Source: an uncultured bacterium (GTDB lineage: Bacteria > Edwardsbacteria > AC1 > EtOH8). From it: DNA of 64,000 nucleotides. The notes beneath the pieces were generated by a model. That model saw only the letters and a list, made by a program, of their open reading frames with translations, made no database searches and was not told the DNA's origin. Below, piece by piece: positions 27,597 to 37,086 of this stretch. Within the stretch, counting starts at the first letter, position 1. Each line of letters opens with the position of its first letter. The position numbers and the translations under genes were made by a program. The stretch spans positions 62,001 through 126,000 of the forward strand of contig CALMGM010000009.1 in the NCBI GenBank assembly GCA_937863685.1. The letters run 5' to 3'.

Positions 27597-28793
27597 TTAA
27601 CCAACCACTGCTCTATTGCCTGTTTCCCATCTCCAGCCCGCCAAAGCCAATCCCAAAACGAACCACAATATTGTCACCACCTCCGAATCACCGAAATTCC
27701 ATTCGGCCAGGCCGTTGACCAAAAAACCAACCATCACCGCCAGATAACTCAAATTTTGCAATTTTATCATACCGGTGCTTTTTTTTATCCGTTCTAGTAT
27801 AAATGAAATTATCACCACCCAAAGAAAAATGAAAGCGGTCAAGCCGGCAAACCCGGTGATGGCGGTGACATGGATGAAGTTATTATGCAGATGTCCAAAA
27901 CGCCGGTTATTACCGTGCAGCTGGATGTCCTCCACTTTACGTTCTTTCTGATAAAGCTCCCCCAGGTCTATCAGCCCGGTCCCCAATATCGGCCGTTGCT
28001 TTATCAGTTTCCAGCCGATATCCCACATGGCAACCCTGGCTTGCCAGGAATCCATTTTAGAATAATTAAAAAAACCTCTGGAGGGACGGAGCAGTGCAAC
28101 CGATAAAAAAACGGCCGCAAAAACCAAAAGAAACACAACGCCCCTCAGCAACTTTTGCCGGAAGATATAGAGCATCATCCCGGCCAGCAGGCCAGCCCAG
28201 GCGCTAAGCGTTTTATTGAGAACGATGCTGAGTGCCAAGACCGTTGCCAGCAGACCAAACATAAAGCCGTTCAATTTGTTGCTGGGACGCGATAAAAGGC
28301 TGGGCATCATAAGAAATGCCGCCATGATGAAAATGCCACCCGAGGTCATAGCCATGGTCTGGGCCCCTAAAAGCCTGGCCTGATGCCCGAAGACGCTGGC
28401 CAGAATGCCGTAACATCCTGTCGCTGCGACCATGACGATAAATAAACTCACCAACTCATCACGTCTTTCCCGATTCGGAATATTGAAACCCACAAAGTAA
28501 ACGGCAAGCACCAGATAAAATTTCTTCAGACCCACCAGGCTCTCCAAAGGCTTCAAAGAGAATATCGTAGCCAGAATACAGACGGAGAAAAATATTATAA
28601 AACCTTTTTCCAACGGGCTGCTCGGCCATGTGAATTTTCGTTCCATTGCCGCCTTGAACAGCCAGCTTGCCAGCCCAAGCCCCAAGGATATCTGACAAAA
28701 AGCAATGGATACCGGCAACGAACCGACAAAGCCAACCAGACAGGCCTGGATGACAGCATTTAAGATCCTTATAGACAACTGGTTTTCAGCCAT
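27597..28793 (-). CDS. O-antigen ligase/polymerase family membrane protein (Wzy/WaaL-like), first copy
   Basis: 398 residues from the ATG at 28793, which overlaps the end of the GNAT gene by eight bases; GTGGAG lies upstream. It is highly hydrophobic, with about ten membrane helices and a large loop before the last helices containing GTGLIDLGE and HLHNNFIH, the typical Wzy_C H-N-F/Y-I signature. Such proteins either polymerise repeat units or ligate glycan to lipid A core or protein on the periplasmic side. Sequence alone does not decide which. Two more members are encoded in this region. Confidence 0.85.
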   Translation of the reverse strand: MAENQLSIRILNAVIQACLVGFVGSLPVSIAFCQISLGLGLASWLFKAAMERKFTWPSSPLEKGFIIFFSVCILATIFSLKPLESLVGLKKFYLVLAVYFVGFNIPNRERRDELVSLFIVMVAATGCYGILASVFGHQARLLGAQTMAMTSGGIFIMAAFLMMPSLLSRPSNKLNGFMFGLLATVLALSIVLNKTLSAWAGLLAGMMLYIFRQKLLRGVVFLLVFAAVFLSVALLRPSRGFFNYSKMDSWQARVAMWDIGWKLIKQRPILGTGLIDLGELYQKERKVEDIQLHGNNRRFGHLHNNFIHVTAITGFAGLTAFIFLWVVIISFILERIKKSTGMIKLQNLSYLAVMVGFLVNGLAEWNFGDSEVVTILWFVLGLALAGWRWETGNRAVVG

Positions 28794-29391
28794 TACTCTC
28801 CACTTGGCAAACGTACTGGCACATGCGGCGGCCTTCAGCGGTGACAAATTCCTTGTCGATCCTGAACCCCCATTTACGATAGAACAGGTGAACCCTTTCG
28901 TTGTTATCACCGTCGGTGGTCAATGTCACACTGCTGCAGTTTCTGATGGCCGCTTCCTTTAAAAAAGCCCCGACCAATTCCCCGCCTATTCCGCCGCCTT
29001 GAGCAGACGGAGAGACTGCAATGGAGAACAGCCCAACAGAATCCCCTCCCGATCCATTCCCGGCAGCTTTCAGGGCGGTTCGTATCAGTCTGGATAGAAT
29101 GACCGGCCTGGCAAGCAGGGCTTTTAACGTTCCTAGGGCGAAGGTTGCAAAATCCCTTCTGAAGATTTTTTTATAGAATTGCCCGGGATCTACGGCTCCC
29201 ACCACAAATCCATTAATGACCTGGTCATTGTCCACCGATACAAAACAAATGCTCTGTTGATCACGGCACACCGCTCTGTAATAGACCTTCAGGAATCCCG
29301 GCCCCAGGAAACTCAGGAAAAACCCGGGGAAGCCCTGCAGATGTATCTCCACCATCCGAGCTATGTCCCCAGGTGTCGTTTTACGGATCAT
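28786..29391 (-). CDS. GNAT-family N-acetyltransferase
   Basis: 201 residues. The acetyl-CoA site is visible as IAVSPSAQGGGIGGELV (Q/R-x-x-G-x-G/A motif) followed by a YRKWGF string that marks the GNAT fold end. The N-terminal half carries IRKTTPGDIARMVEIHLQGFPG. The substrate is unknown; an amino sugar is plausible because all neighbours on both sides are polysaccharide genes. It overlaps the O-antigen ligase gene by eight bases and starts seven bases after a glycosyltransferase. Confidence 0.8.
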   Translation of the reverse strand: MIRKTTPGDIARMVEIHLQGFPGFFLSFLGPGFLKVYYRAVCRDQQSICFVSVDNDQVINGFVVGAVDPGQFYKKIFRRDFATFALGTLKALLARPVILSRLIRTALKAAGNGSGGDSVGLFSIAVSPSAQGGGIGGELVGAFLKEAAIRNCSSVTLTTDGDNNERVHLFYRKWGFRIDKEFVTAEGRRMCQYVCQVESNG

Positions 29392-29398
29392 TTTCGAT

Positions 29399-30598
29399 TC
29401 AATTTCCGTTGTGTTCTTTTTCGATAATCTCGCTTATCATCCGGTTATAAATCGCATCAACCCTGAAATGCCGGTCAAATAGTTCCGCCGAGGTCCTGCC
29501 CTTAAGGATAACCTCATCGAGCTGGCATGAAAACCCGGCCAAAAGCTTTGCCAGGCCTTCGGCATCGCCCGATTGATATGACAGGCCGGTTCCGGTTGTT
29601 TCAAGAAGCTCCGCCGTTTCTCCCTCGAGAGAATTCACCACCAAAAGCCCCATGGAAAGGTAATCGAACAGCTTAGTGGGGACCGATTGAGTGGCATCTC
29701 CGATGTAGCAGTTCAGGCCAACGTGGCAATCTATCGACAATTTCATCAATTCATCGTATTCCAGCCACCCCGTAAAGCGGACGCTCGGCAAACCCTCTGC
29801 CTCCTTCACCAGTGAAGATCTTTTATAACCATCGCCTGCAATTACAATTTCAACATCTATATTTCTTTCCCGCAAGATCCGGGAAGCCCGGATCACGGTC
29901 GCAACATCATAGTTGAACCCCAGCTGCCCGGCAAATAGGCAAGTCAGTCTTTCCCTGCTCTTCGCAAGATTGTATTGGCGCCCGGCGCTCATCCCCCCCA
30001 GATAATAGAAGGAGGAATTCTCATCATCATTTCTCCCTCCCCTTCGCATGGCCCATTTGGTATAGCTCTGAGAAACCGAAGTAATGTGATCGGCATAACG
30101 AAAAGCTCTTTGCGACATCCAAAAATAAGGCCCAAACAGTATTCTTCCCAGCCATTTCGTCAAATAGGGGAAAGGTTTGATGAAAAGGTCCGGCCACAGA
30201 TCAAGCACATCCAGCACTATTCTAACGGATCTTTTCCGGGCATAACTGGTGAATAAGTACATGGCCTCCACTGGGGCTACACAGATGATCAAATCCGGTT
30301 TAAATCCAATTTCCTTCAACTTGCCTATCGCCCGTAAACTGAACATCAAATGACTCAATAACCTGGTAATTCCTATGTTTCTTTTATATTTGATGACCGG
30401 TATCAGGATTAGATTGGGCTTGTCATTATAGGGAATATTTTCCGTTTTTCTTACAGTATGCGTCCAGTGATGGTAATCGGAGCTTATCCATAGCACCTGG
30501 TGATTTACCCTCAGCTTATTATATAGGACAGTATACCGTTGATCCCTGAATTGCTCGCCAGGTATCTTATCAAAAGGGTTTACCAAAAGTATCTTCAT
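29399..30598 (-). CDS. Glycosyltransferase family 4 (WbuB-like)
   Basis: 399 residues, GT-B fold. The N-terminal domain starts KILLVNPFDKIPGEQFRDQRY and the C-terminal donor domain carries LTCLFAGQLGFNYDVATVI, VEIVIAGDGYKRSSL, VRFTGWLEYDELM and SVPTKLFDYLSMGLLVV, where family 4 enzymes bind the sugar nucleotide (E/K-x7-E region modified to K-L-F-D-Y). It adds one sugar to the lipid-linked oligosaccharide in the cytoplasm. Donor and acceptor are not predictable. It is separated from the next glycosyltransferase by 24 bases. Confidence 0.85.
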   Translation of the reverse strand: MKILLVNPFDKIPGEQFRDQRYTVLYNKLRVNHQVLWISSDYHHWTHTVRKTENIPYNDKPNLILIPVIKYKRNIGITRLLSHLMFSLRAIGKLKEIGFKPDLIICVAPVEAMYLFTSYARKRSVRIVLDVLDLWPDLFIKPFPYLTKWLGRILFGPYFWMSQRAFRYADHITSVSQSYTKWAMRRGGRNDDENSSFYYLGGMSAGRQYNLAKSRERLTCLFAGQLGFNYDVATVIRASRILRERNIDVEIVIAGDGYKRSSLVKEAEGLPSVRFTGWLEYDELMKLSIDCHVGLNCYIGDATQSVPTKLFDYLSMGLLVVNSLEGETAELLETTGTGLSYQSGDAEGLAKLLAGFSCQLDEVILKGRTSAELFDRHFRVDAIYNRMISEIIEKEHNGN

Positions 30599-30622
30599 AT
30601 AAGCGGGGGTTGATTATTCATT

Positions 30623-31732
30623 TTATTGACCATCCATTTTCCGATAAAAGGATATCAGCTTGGCCTCCTCAATTCCCCAATGATACTTTTCCTGTATGGC
30701 TTTTTGTCCGGCTTTGCCCATGGCCAAAGATTCCCGGGGGTGGCATATAAACCAGGTAATACCTTCGGCGATTTTTTGAGGATCGGTTGGATCCACCAGT
30801 CTGCCGCATCCGCAGCCGATTACGATCCGACGCCACAGCGGGAAATCAGAAGCCAGCACCGGCAGACCGCAGGACATATATTCGAAAAGCTTATTAGGAT
30901 ATGCATTATAATGGTTGGGGGCCGGATGCAACAGGATCAATCCCAAGCGGCAGCGGTACATCAGGCGACTTAATTTTTTCCGCTCCTGCCAGGTGTGATA
31001 CTCGACCCGCCCCCACCCGGGCATGGCTTTCAGCTTTCTTTCGAATATCGTGTCGGAAAATCTGCCAACCAACACCAGCTTGGTGTGACACCCGTGCGGC
31101 AACAATTCCAAAGCTTCAATCAGTTCCACAATGCCCCGGATATCCGACAGGCTCCCCATGTAGATGATCCTATCCTCTCCGGGATAATCGAACCGTTCTA
31201 TAGTATCTGTCAATTCTCCGATTATGGGAAAATTTTGGACTATCTCGGTTTTTGATTTTGGAAAAGGTTCTGCAATGAAAGGAGTGGCGGCTATAATACC
31301 GTCGAAGACATATCCCCCGATCCGTTCAAACAGCCAGACCAGCAAGGCAGCCGGCCTTCGGATTAAAAAAGGTAAATAGCTTTTACTGGATATATCCGCC
31401 GCCGAAGACTCATGGACATCGTAGATCACTGGTTTGCTCAACATCTTCAAGAAAAGCCCTACCGGGATCAGTTCCGGGTCATGGAAATGGTAGACGTCGG
31501 CTTTTTGGATAACAGCCAGGCCCCAAACTTTCCAAGGATGTACCAGCATCCTTAAAAAACGATTGGCCACAGGAGAAAACCCAATCACATGAATATCATC
31601 AACAACCGTATCCCCAATTTGCGGTGCCACCAAGGTAACATGGTGGCCGTTTTTCTGCAGACTGCGGCACTCCTTGAGGAATATCCTGGTATCTGAAGGC
31701 GAATGGACCGATGTCAGGTGACAGATGTTCAT
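30623..31732 (-). CDS. Glycosyltransferase family 4
   Basis: 369 residues, GT-B fold. N-terminal signature NICHLTSVHSPSDTRIFLKE and YHFHDPELIPVGLF; the C-terminal domain has IIYMGSLSDIRGIVELI, LVLVGRFSDT, and AYPNKLFEYMSCGLPVLASD (the donor-binding K-L-F-E-Y string). Relatives include enzymes of capsule and O-antigen assembly. The stop codon overlaps the start of the next glycosyltransferase upstream gene by four bases, consistent with a shared transcript. Confidence 0.86.
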   Translation of the reverse strand: MNICHLTSVHSPSDTRIFLKECRSLQKNGHHVTLVAPQIGDTVVDDIHVIGFSPVANRFLRMLVHPWKVWGLAVIQKADVYHFHDPELIPVGLFLKMLSKPVIYDVHESSAADISSKSYLPFLIRRPAALLVWLFERIGGYVFDGIIAATPFIAEPFPKSKTEIVQNFPIIGELTDTIERFDYPGEDRIIYMGSLSDIRGIVELIEALELLPHGCHTKLVLVGRFSDTIFERKLKAMPGWGRVEYHTWQERKKLSRLMYRCRLGLILLHPAPNHYNAYPNKLFEYMSCGLPVLASDFPLWRRIVIGCGCGRLVDPTDPQKIAEGITWFICHPRESLAMGKAGQKAIQEKYHWGIEEAKLISFYRKMDGQ

Positions 31733-32778
31733 GGGCGGCTTAGATAATTTTCATAGATCGATAAAAAAGTTTCGCGGGACCTATCCCGGTCTGCCATCTT
31801 TTTCAGCAGAGTCCTGTTGTATCTCAGAATTTCCACTGGATCAAGGCCAGCCGCTTGATATAGCGATCCCTCATCGTTATCGGAGCAGAGAATACCGTTA
31901 ATCCGGTTTTGCACCCATTCCCGGTTCGCTGGAATATCGGACACCACGGGAATGCAATCGCAGGCCATCGCCTCCAAAAGACTGACCGAAGTGGCGTCTA
32001 CTTGGGGGATTGAAATATAGATTCGTGCCCGGTTGTAATGAATAATATTTTCATCGGGAGACAGCCATCCGACGAATTCTGTTTTCCCGGCAAGCCCCAA
32101 GCGTGCTGATTCCAATTTTAAGCTTTCGGTAAGCGATCCCTGTCCCGCAATAATCAATTTCCACTGAGGGTCCAGGGCCGTGAATTCGGCAAACATTTCC
32201 AGTACTTTGTCTATCCGGTACAGTTTTTCGTGAAGCCGGTTCGAATAGACAATTTTCTCCTTTTTGATGTCCGGGTCGTGCAAGGGCCCAACCCCGAAAT
32301 TAACCACAGTAACTGGCCTTTCCCTGGTCAACAGGGCCGAAACCGCCCTGGCCGATACTTGAGCGTCGCAGGTTATGTGATCAGAAGAATTCAGCACATG
32401 CTCAACCATTTTTCTCTGAAGCCATCCCTGGCGGGGAACCAACAGGACATCGCTCCCCAATGCTGTGATGATAATGGGGGCTTTGTGCGCCCGATTGGAT
32501 AGACAAGCAGCCAGAGCCATAGTGCCTGCTTGCTGAATGTGGATGATATCGGGGGTGAATCTCCTAATTGTTGATGAAATCGTTTCAACTGCACCCAGAA
32601 AAGAGCCGGGGGATTTTACCGAAGGATTTATAGCTTCATGATCAATGACTTCGGTCGGATATTTCCCCATCTCCCGTGAAGTACTTATTACTGCAATCTG
32701 TTCAAAATATCCGGCGATCAGATCAAGATAACTGTCCAGATGGCGGGAAGCTGGTCCGATCATCAGCAGCTTTTTCAT
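31729..32778 (-). CDS. Glycosyltransferase family 4
   Basis: 349 residues from the ATG at 32778, which overlaps the upstream TGA (ATGA); a frame extending 45 bases further is rejected for that reason. GT-B architecture with KLLMIGPASRHLDSYLDLIA at the start, an acceptor domain containing DIIHIQQAGTMALAA, and a donor domain with WKLIIAGQGSLTESL, TEFVGWLSPDEN and the DATSVSLLEAMACDCIPVVSD loop (E-x7-E type). Donor unknown. It is flanked by another glycosyltransferase and an O-antigen polymerase-like gene. Confidence 0.86.
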   Translation of the reverse strand: MKKLLMIGPASRHLDSYLDLIAGYFEQIAVISTSREMGKYPTEVIDHEAINPSVKSPGSFLGAVETISSTIRRFTPDIIHIQQAGTMALAACLSNRAHKAPIIITALGSDVLLVPRQGWLQRKMVEHVLNSSDHITCDAQVSARAVSALLTRERPVTVVNFGVGPLHDPDIKKEKIVYSNRLHEKLYRIDKVLEMFAEFTALDPQWKLIIAGQGSLTESLKLESARLGLAGKTEFVGWLSPDENIIHYNRARIYISIPQVDATSVSLLEAMACDCIPVVSDIPANREWVQNRINGILCSDNDEGSLYQAAGLDPVEILRYNRTLLKKMADRDRSRETFLSIYENYLSRP

Positions 32779-34016
32779 GATGCCGTTGTACCTTTCGCCA
32801 TTTGGAAAAAAAACAATCCGCAAAGCATGGCAAAAACAGCCATTATCCTCGGTTCGGAAAGCGGGTTGTTGGTAATGGCCGAAACCGCCAGTATCACAGA
32901 AAATATGAACAATAGTTTGACAAAGCCACCCTGTCGAACAAGCAGGGACATCATAGCCGGCAAGAACAACCAGAGGGAATATAAAAACAATCCGATATAG
33001 CCGTAGCGCCAGGTCATCAGCACATATTCACTCTCAGAATAAAGGCTGTTGGCGTAGAAATAATCTTTGTTGGGGCCATGACCCCAAAGCGGCGATCTGG
33101 TTATCATTTCACCCAAACGATCCCATACTTCAAGCCGGGCCACCCAGGAGGGGTTTTCCCTGATATCCAATTGCCAAAGGATCGATATGTATTTCAAATC
33201 AAGTAAATATACCAAAAAGATCACCGCGATTACCGAAGCGGCAAACAACAACCCTTTCTTTAGCGAAAATTTCTCCATCAACCCATATAAGGCAAAGGAA
33301 ACAAAAACGCCTATCAGCACGGTGCGGGAGCCTGTTAATAATATCAACATCACCGAAATAGCCAGCAAACCCAGAGACAGCCAGCGTTTTATCCTGATAC
33401 TGACCAAGAAATAGGAGGCGAATAAAGAAAATAAAATAGCATTGTCATTGGGATTCCCCATTGTGCCGAGCATGCGTTTCACGGAAGGATTGCCCAAACT
33501 GTCCAGCCCAAATCCGGAGATCCTTTCCCCACTGGCATAAAAAGGCATCAAACGATAATTGAAATTGAATAGATTGAAATATCCAAACAGGTTGAAAATC
33601 AATAGGCCCAGGAAGATGGCCGTCAGAATCAGCCACATACTGGTTGGATCAATCGTTTGATACCGGGCATAAATGTATACTGACCAGAAAAATATTAAAA
33701 ATTTTATGCTTTTATAAATCTCAAAATAATCACCGATCAAAAGATAACGGCCATTGGCCATGATGGTGGCCAGGATCCAAAGGACGAATATCAATACAAC
33801 CCCCGAATAACAGGCCAGGGGACGGGATATTATTAGATCTCCGCTTCGGCCGGATAATAGGGTCACCAATAATAAAAAGGCCAATAGGTCATCAACCCTA
33901 AGTTGCGGCCACCCGGAATGCAACGCGAATCCGGGCAGAAACCCCACGCTGAATAACAGCGTTAATATCAGACATGCCAATGGGTTGATGTTTTTTATTG
34001 ATAATGTCCGGTTCAT
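32775..34016 (-). CDS. O-antigen ligase/polymerase family membrane protein, second copy
   Basis: 413 residues from the ATG at 34016, which is fused to the upstream stop as TAATG. About eleven membrane helices are apparent (for example PLACLILTLLFSVGFLPGFAL and LSLGLLAISVMLILLTGS). The periplasmic loop near the C-terminus holds PLWGHGPNKDYFY, matching the GHGP/GxGP signature of Wzy_C proteins. It is most likely a repeat-unit polymerase for one of the polysaccharides encoded here; ligase function cannot be excluded. Confidence 0.82.
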   Translation of the reverse strand: MNRTLSIKNINPLACLILTLLFSVGFLPGFALHSGWPQLRVDDLLAFLLLVTLLSGRSGDLIISRPLACYSGVVLIFVLWILATIMANGRYLLIGDYFEIYKSIKFLIFFWSVYIYARYQTIDPTSMWLILTAIFLGLLIFNLFGYFNLFNFNYRLMPFYASGERISGFGLDSLGNPSVKRMLGTMGNPNDNAILFSLFASYFLVSIRIKRWLSLGLLAISVMLILLTGSRTVLIGVFVSFALYGLMEKFSLKKGLLFAASVIAVIFLVYLLDLKYISILWQLDIRENPSWVARLEVWDRLGEMITRSPLWGHGPNKDYFYANSLYSESEYVLMTWRYGYIGLFLYSLWLFLPAMMSLLVRQGGFVKLLFIFSVILAVSAITNNPLSEPRIMAVFAMLCGLFFFQMAKGTTAS

Positions 34017-35245
34017 TATTCGTACATGATCTCCCTGATCTTTTCCCGCTTTTGTCGAAGATATTCCACCGGCAGGTGCAGTGATACCGGAAAGTTCAAG
34101 ATGGTCCGGCTTATGCCCTCCCCGACCGGGCACTGGCCATCACTATAACAATATCGGCAGCTGCCCCGGGGATGAACGACGTCGTTGAACCACTCCCCCA
34201 CATCTATTCCGGTTTCTTTTACCATCCGGGCGATCAAATAATTCCGGTCTTTACCGCCTTTATATACCACCGGATATCTGACATAGACGGTCTCAGCCCC
34301 ATAGAATTGGCGGATGTTGGGTAATCCGGCAAATATTTCTCTGTAGGCTTCGGCCAACATTCTTTTGTGTTTGGTGATCTCATGAATACTACGCATCTGA
34401 CAATATCCGATATAGCCTAAAAGAGGATCTAGTCTGGAGGGGTAATTTGGGGGGAATGACCCCGTCAATTCGTGGGACGATGTCATAACTAAAAGCCCGG
34501 ATCTTCTGGCCACCCCAGTCAAAATTCTTTTAGCCAGGGAGGCAATCCTCCCTCCATTGATAGAATAGATAAGCAATCCAATGATTATCCGTATCTTTTG
34601 GCTATTCCCCGGATAAATCAGTGAGTTGAAATATTCAATGAAACCGGGGGTCATATACCTGGGATTATTTATCAGCAGTGCTCCCCCCATTCCTGTGGTA
34701 ATCGGTTTTGAGTACTCAAAACTAAAAAAGGCTGCATCCCCCAGAGTCCCTACGGAGCGGCCTTTAAAATTGCTCCCCATCACATGAGCAGCATCTTCTA
34801 TTATCACAATGTCCGGGTACTTGGTTTTTATTTCATCGATATGTTTAAAGGGGATGCCAAAATTATGGGATATTACGATTGCTTTGGTTTTAGGGCTAAC
34901 CGCTTTTAATATTTTATCCAGATTGATATTGAGGTCGCCTTCATCAATATCGGCATAAACGGCAGTAGCCTCTAAGTACTTAATCGCATTGGTGACCACC
35001 ACACAAGTATAGCCCGGCACTATAATCTCATCCCCGGCCTTCAGGCCAAGAGACTTTAAGAAACTATATAACGCCATCCTCCCCGAATTAAAAAGAAATA
35101 CCCGGGTTGATTCGACAGACAAAAAACGGGACAATGAATTGGATAAAAGGCGGTCTCCCATGGACGACGCGCGAGGATAGTGTAGCAGCGCCTGGATAAC
35201 GGTTTTGGCCTTAAGGCTATTTGATAAAAATGATACCTTCAGCAT
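34016..35245 (-). CDS. DegT/DnrJ-type PLP aminotransferase with C-terminal cysteine cluster
   Basis: 409 residues from the ATG at 35245 (a TTG one codon earlier is possible). PLP features: NSGRMALYSFL, EDAAHVMG (about 150-157) and FFSFEYSKPITTGMGG with the Schiff-base Lys180. It diverges from standard sugar aminotransferases in the long insert after residue 210, and near the C-terminus has a cluster SCRYCYSDGQC that looks metal-binding or redox-active. It likely makes an amino sugar, but the substrate is open. The start overlaps the stop of the acyltransferase gene (TGATG). Confidence 0.8.
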   Translation of the reverse strand: MLKVSFLSNSLKAKTVIQALLHYPRASSMGDRLLSNSLSRFLSVESTRVFLFNSGRMALYSFLKSLGLKAGDEIIVPGYTCVVVTNAIKYLEATAVYADIDEGDLNINLDKILKAVSPKTKAIVISHNFGIPFKHIDEIKTKYPDIVIIEDAAHVMGSNFKGRSVGTLGDAAFFSFEYSKPITTGMGGALLINNPRYMTPGFIEYFNSLIYPGNSQKIRIIIGLLIYSINGGRIASLAKRILTGVARRSGLLVMTSSHELTGSFPPNYPSRLDPLLGYIGYCQMRSIHEITKHKRMLAEAYREIFAGLPNIRQFYGAETVYVRYPVVYKGGKDRNYLIARMVKETGIDVGEWFNDVVHPRGSCRYCYSDGQCPVGEGISRTILNFPVSLHLPVEYLRQKREKIREIMYE

Positions 35246-35778
35246 CAAAATTGTTCCAGAACTTTAATTTTTTTAACCGGGCTGCCCCCATAAAGACAGC
35301 CAGCATCCAGCCGGCCACCAATCACCGAATTGGCTGCGATTACTGTATTGTCGCCGATTTCCGTGCCCGGCAACAGGACACAATGTGCCCCGATGAATAC
35401 ATTGTCACCGATTACGATATCCCCGGATGAATAACTTTTCCGGAAAAGACCGCCTGCGGAAGGCAGGCTGTTTGTCAGACAGAAGAACGAACAGAACGGT
35501 CCTATCGCCACATCGCTGCCGATCATCAAACGCTGTTCTCCAACCAAATAATAACCGTAGGGAGCTGAATGTGAATTGCTCCCCATCTTGAACATTCCGG
35601 AAAGGCCGATAGATACGGTAACATTTTTATACAAAGCACAGTGGGCTCCCATTATCAATCCCCGGGGTCTATTGATATCGACCCCTGGAGCCAGAAGGCA
35701 GCTTTCACCTATCAAGCTTCCCCTGGCCCGTAGCCAAGCGATGTTGACCTTATTGGATATCTTATTAAATAGATTCAT
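35245..35778 (-). CDS. Left-handed beta-helix O- or N-acyltransferase
   Basis: 177 residues with hexapeptide turns throughout: GSLIGESCLLAPGVDI, LIMGAHCALYKNV, LMIGSDVAIGPFC and IVIGDNVFIGAHCVLLPG, then GDNTVIAANSVIGG. The loop containing the Asn-rich TNSLPSAGG region is where LacA/NodL/CysE relatives place the catalytic His, but no clear His was identified there. Probable role is acetylation of a sugar residue of the glycan. A good ribosome binding site (GGGAGCGGGG) precedes the ATG, and it lies 15 bases after a Wzx-type flippase. Confidence 0.82.
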   Translation of the reverse strand: MNLFNKISNKVNIAWLRARGSLIGESCLLAPGVDINRPRGLIMGAHCALYKNVTVSIGLSGMFKMGSNSHSAPYGYYLVGEQRLMIGSDVAIGPFCSFFCLTNSLPSAGGLFRKSYSSGDIVIGDNVFIGAHCVLLPGTEIGDNTVIAANSVIGGRLDAGCLYGGSPVKKIKVLEQF

Positions 35779-35793
35779 TCCCCGCTCCCACGT

Positions 35794-37068
35794 TTATCGG
35801 TAATCCCTTCTGGTGCCAGCTACTCGGTAAATCCAATTTATCAGGAATAGCAAATAGACAGACTCGGTCAGAGAAAGAACGATGAAGCCGCTTTTAATAT
35901 CCTTGGCCACCAGGCCTCCATAGATGATCGATAATACTATCAGCAGATTTCCCAGCACCCCGAGATAAAACATCTCCTTTTGTCTGTTGACAATTATGGC
36001 TATTTGGGCCAGTGGGGAAACAATAAAATTAAAATAAAGCCAGGGAGATAAGATCCGGGCATAAATTCCGGCCTCCCTCCACTGAACACCGAAAATAGCA
36101 ACAAAGATATCAGGAGAATATAAATACAGCAGAATAAATATTGGTAGAGCCACAGCGCTTAATACCAGCACCATCCTCCTGACGAGAGGGGCAATTGGCT
36201 GCTGGTTATTGTATGCTTCGGAAGCCCGCTGGAAAAATACCTGGGATAGAGATGACCCGATTATGCCCAAAGGAGCCCGAAGTATCCTGAAAGTAAATGC
36301 GTAGAATCCCAGCAGTTGGCTGCCGAAATAAAAAGCTATCAAAAAATTCACTGCGCTGGCCTGAAGAGTGTCGGAAAAGGCATGCAGGGTATTTACCACC
36401 GGGAAACTTTGATATCGGCGGGCATTGAAGGCCATTCGTTCCTTGGTTATCGATCTCAAATATCCCTTAATATCGCCCAGCAGATTTTTCCCCAGATAAC
36501 AAGCGGCGATGATCAGGCCGGATGCATTGCCTCCGATCAGCCCCCCCACTCCCCAGCCGCCCAAACCCATAGCGACATTCACTGCAGACGAAGAGGAAAA
36601 TTGAACAACCTTGGAGACGGATATGCGCCGATAGTCCTTTGCCCGGTTTGTCCAATAATTAAAGGATTGGTAAAGTCCGCTAAAAAATATTGAAATTGGG
36701 ATAAAATACAGCCAACCGGAAATCCCCGGGGCACCTAGTAAGGTGGCGATTTGCTTGTTAAAAAGAAAGACCACGCCCAATGAAGCCAGGCTAAGTATAA
36801 ACGAAATACTCACCGCCAATGCCAGGATGTTGACGGCATCATCCTGAGAGGAGGGAAGCATAATAGCCATCTCATAGCGAGCCGTTGCAATTATGGACAG
36901 CAATGATGTCACCGAAAGATACAGTGCAAAAACCCCGAAGTCAGAAGGGCTGTAGAGCCTGGATAAAATAGGAGCGGCTGCCAGTTGAATAGCTTGGGCA
37001 ATGATGGTGCCCGTCATAAGCTTCACAACATTGCTAACAAAAGACCGATTGCTCAAAATCAACTTCAT
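35794..37068 (-). CDS. Wzx-type polysaccharide flippase, first copy
   Basis: 424 residues with 12 or more predicted membrane helices. The start, GTIIAQAIQLAAAPILSRLYSPSDFGVFALYLS, is the standard Wzx/RfbX opening (A..P...RLY.P.DFG). It would translocate undecaprenyl-linked repeat units across the inner membrane. It follows a Wzz-type gene by 18 bases. A second flippase is encoded 9 kb upstream in the AT-rich segment, so at least two glycans are handled by this region. Confidence 0.88.
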   Translation of the reverse strand: MKLILSNRSFVSNVVKLMTGTIIAQAIQLAAAPILSRLYSPSDFGVFALYLSVTSLLSIIATARYEMAIMLPSSQDDAVNILALAVSISFILSLASLGVVFLFNKQIATLLGAPGISGWLYFIPISIFFSGLYQSFNYWTNRAKDYRRISVSKVVQFSSSSAVNVAMGLGGWGVGGLIGGNASGLIIAACYLGKNLLGDIKGYLRSITKERMAFNARRYQSFPVVNTLHAFSDTLQASAVNFLIAFYFGSQLLGFYAFTFRILRAPLGIIGSSLSQVFFQRASEAYNNQQPIAPLVRRMVLVLSAVALPIFILLYLYSPDIFVAIFGVQWREAGIYARILSPWLYFNFIVSPLAQIAIIVNRQKEMFYLGVLGNLLIVLSIIYGGLVAKDIKSGFIVLSLTESVYLLFLINWIYRVAGTRRDYR

Positions 37069-37086
37069 TCAATCAAGCCGCCAAAG

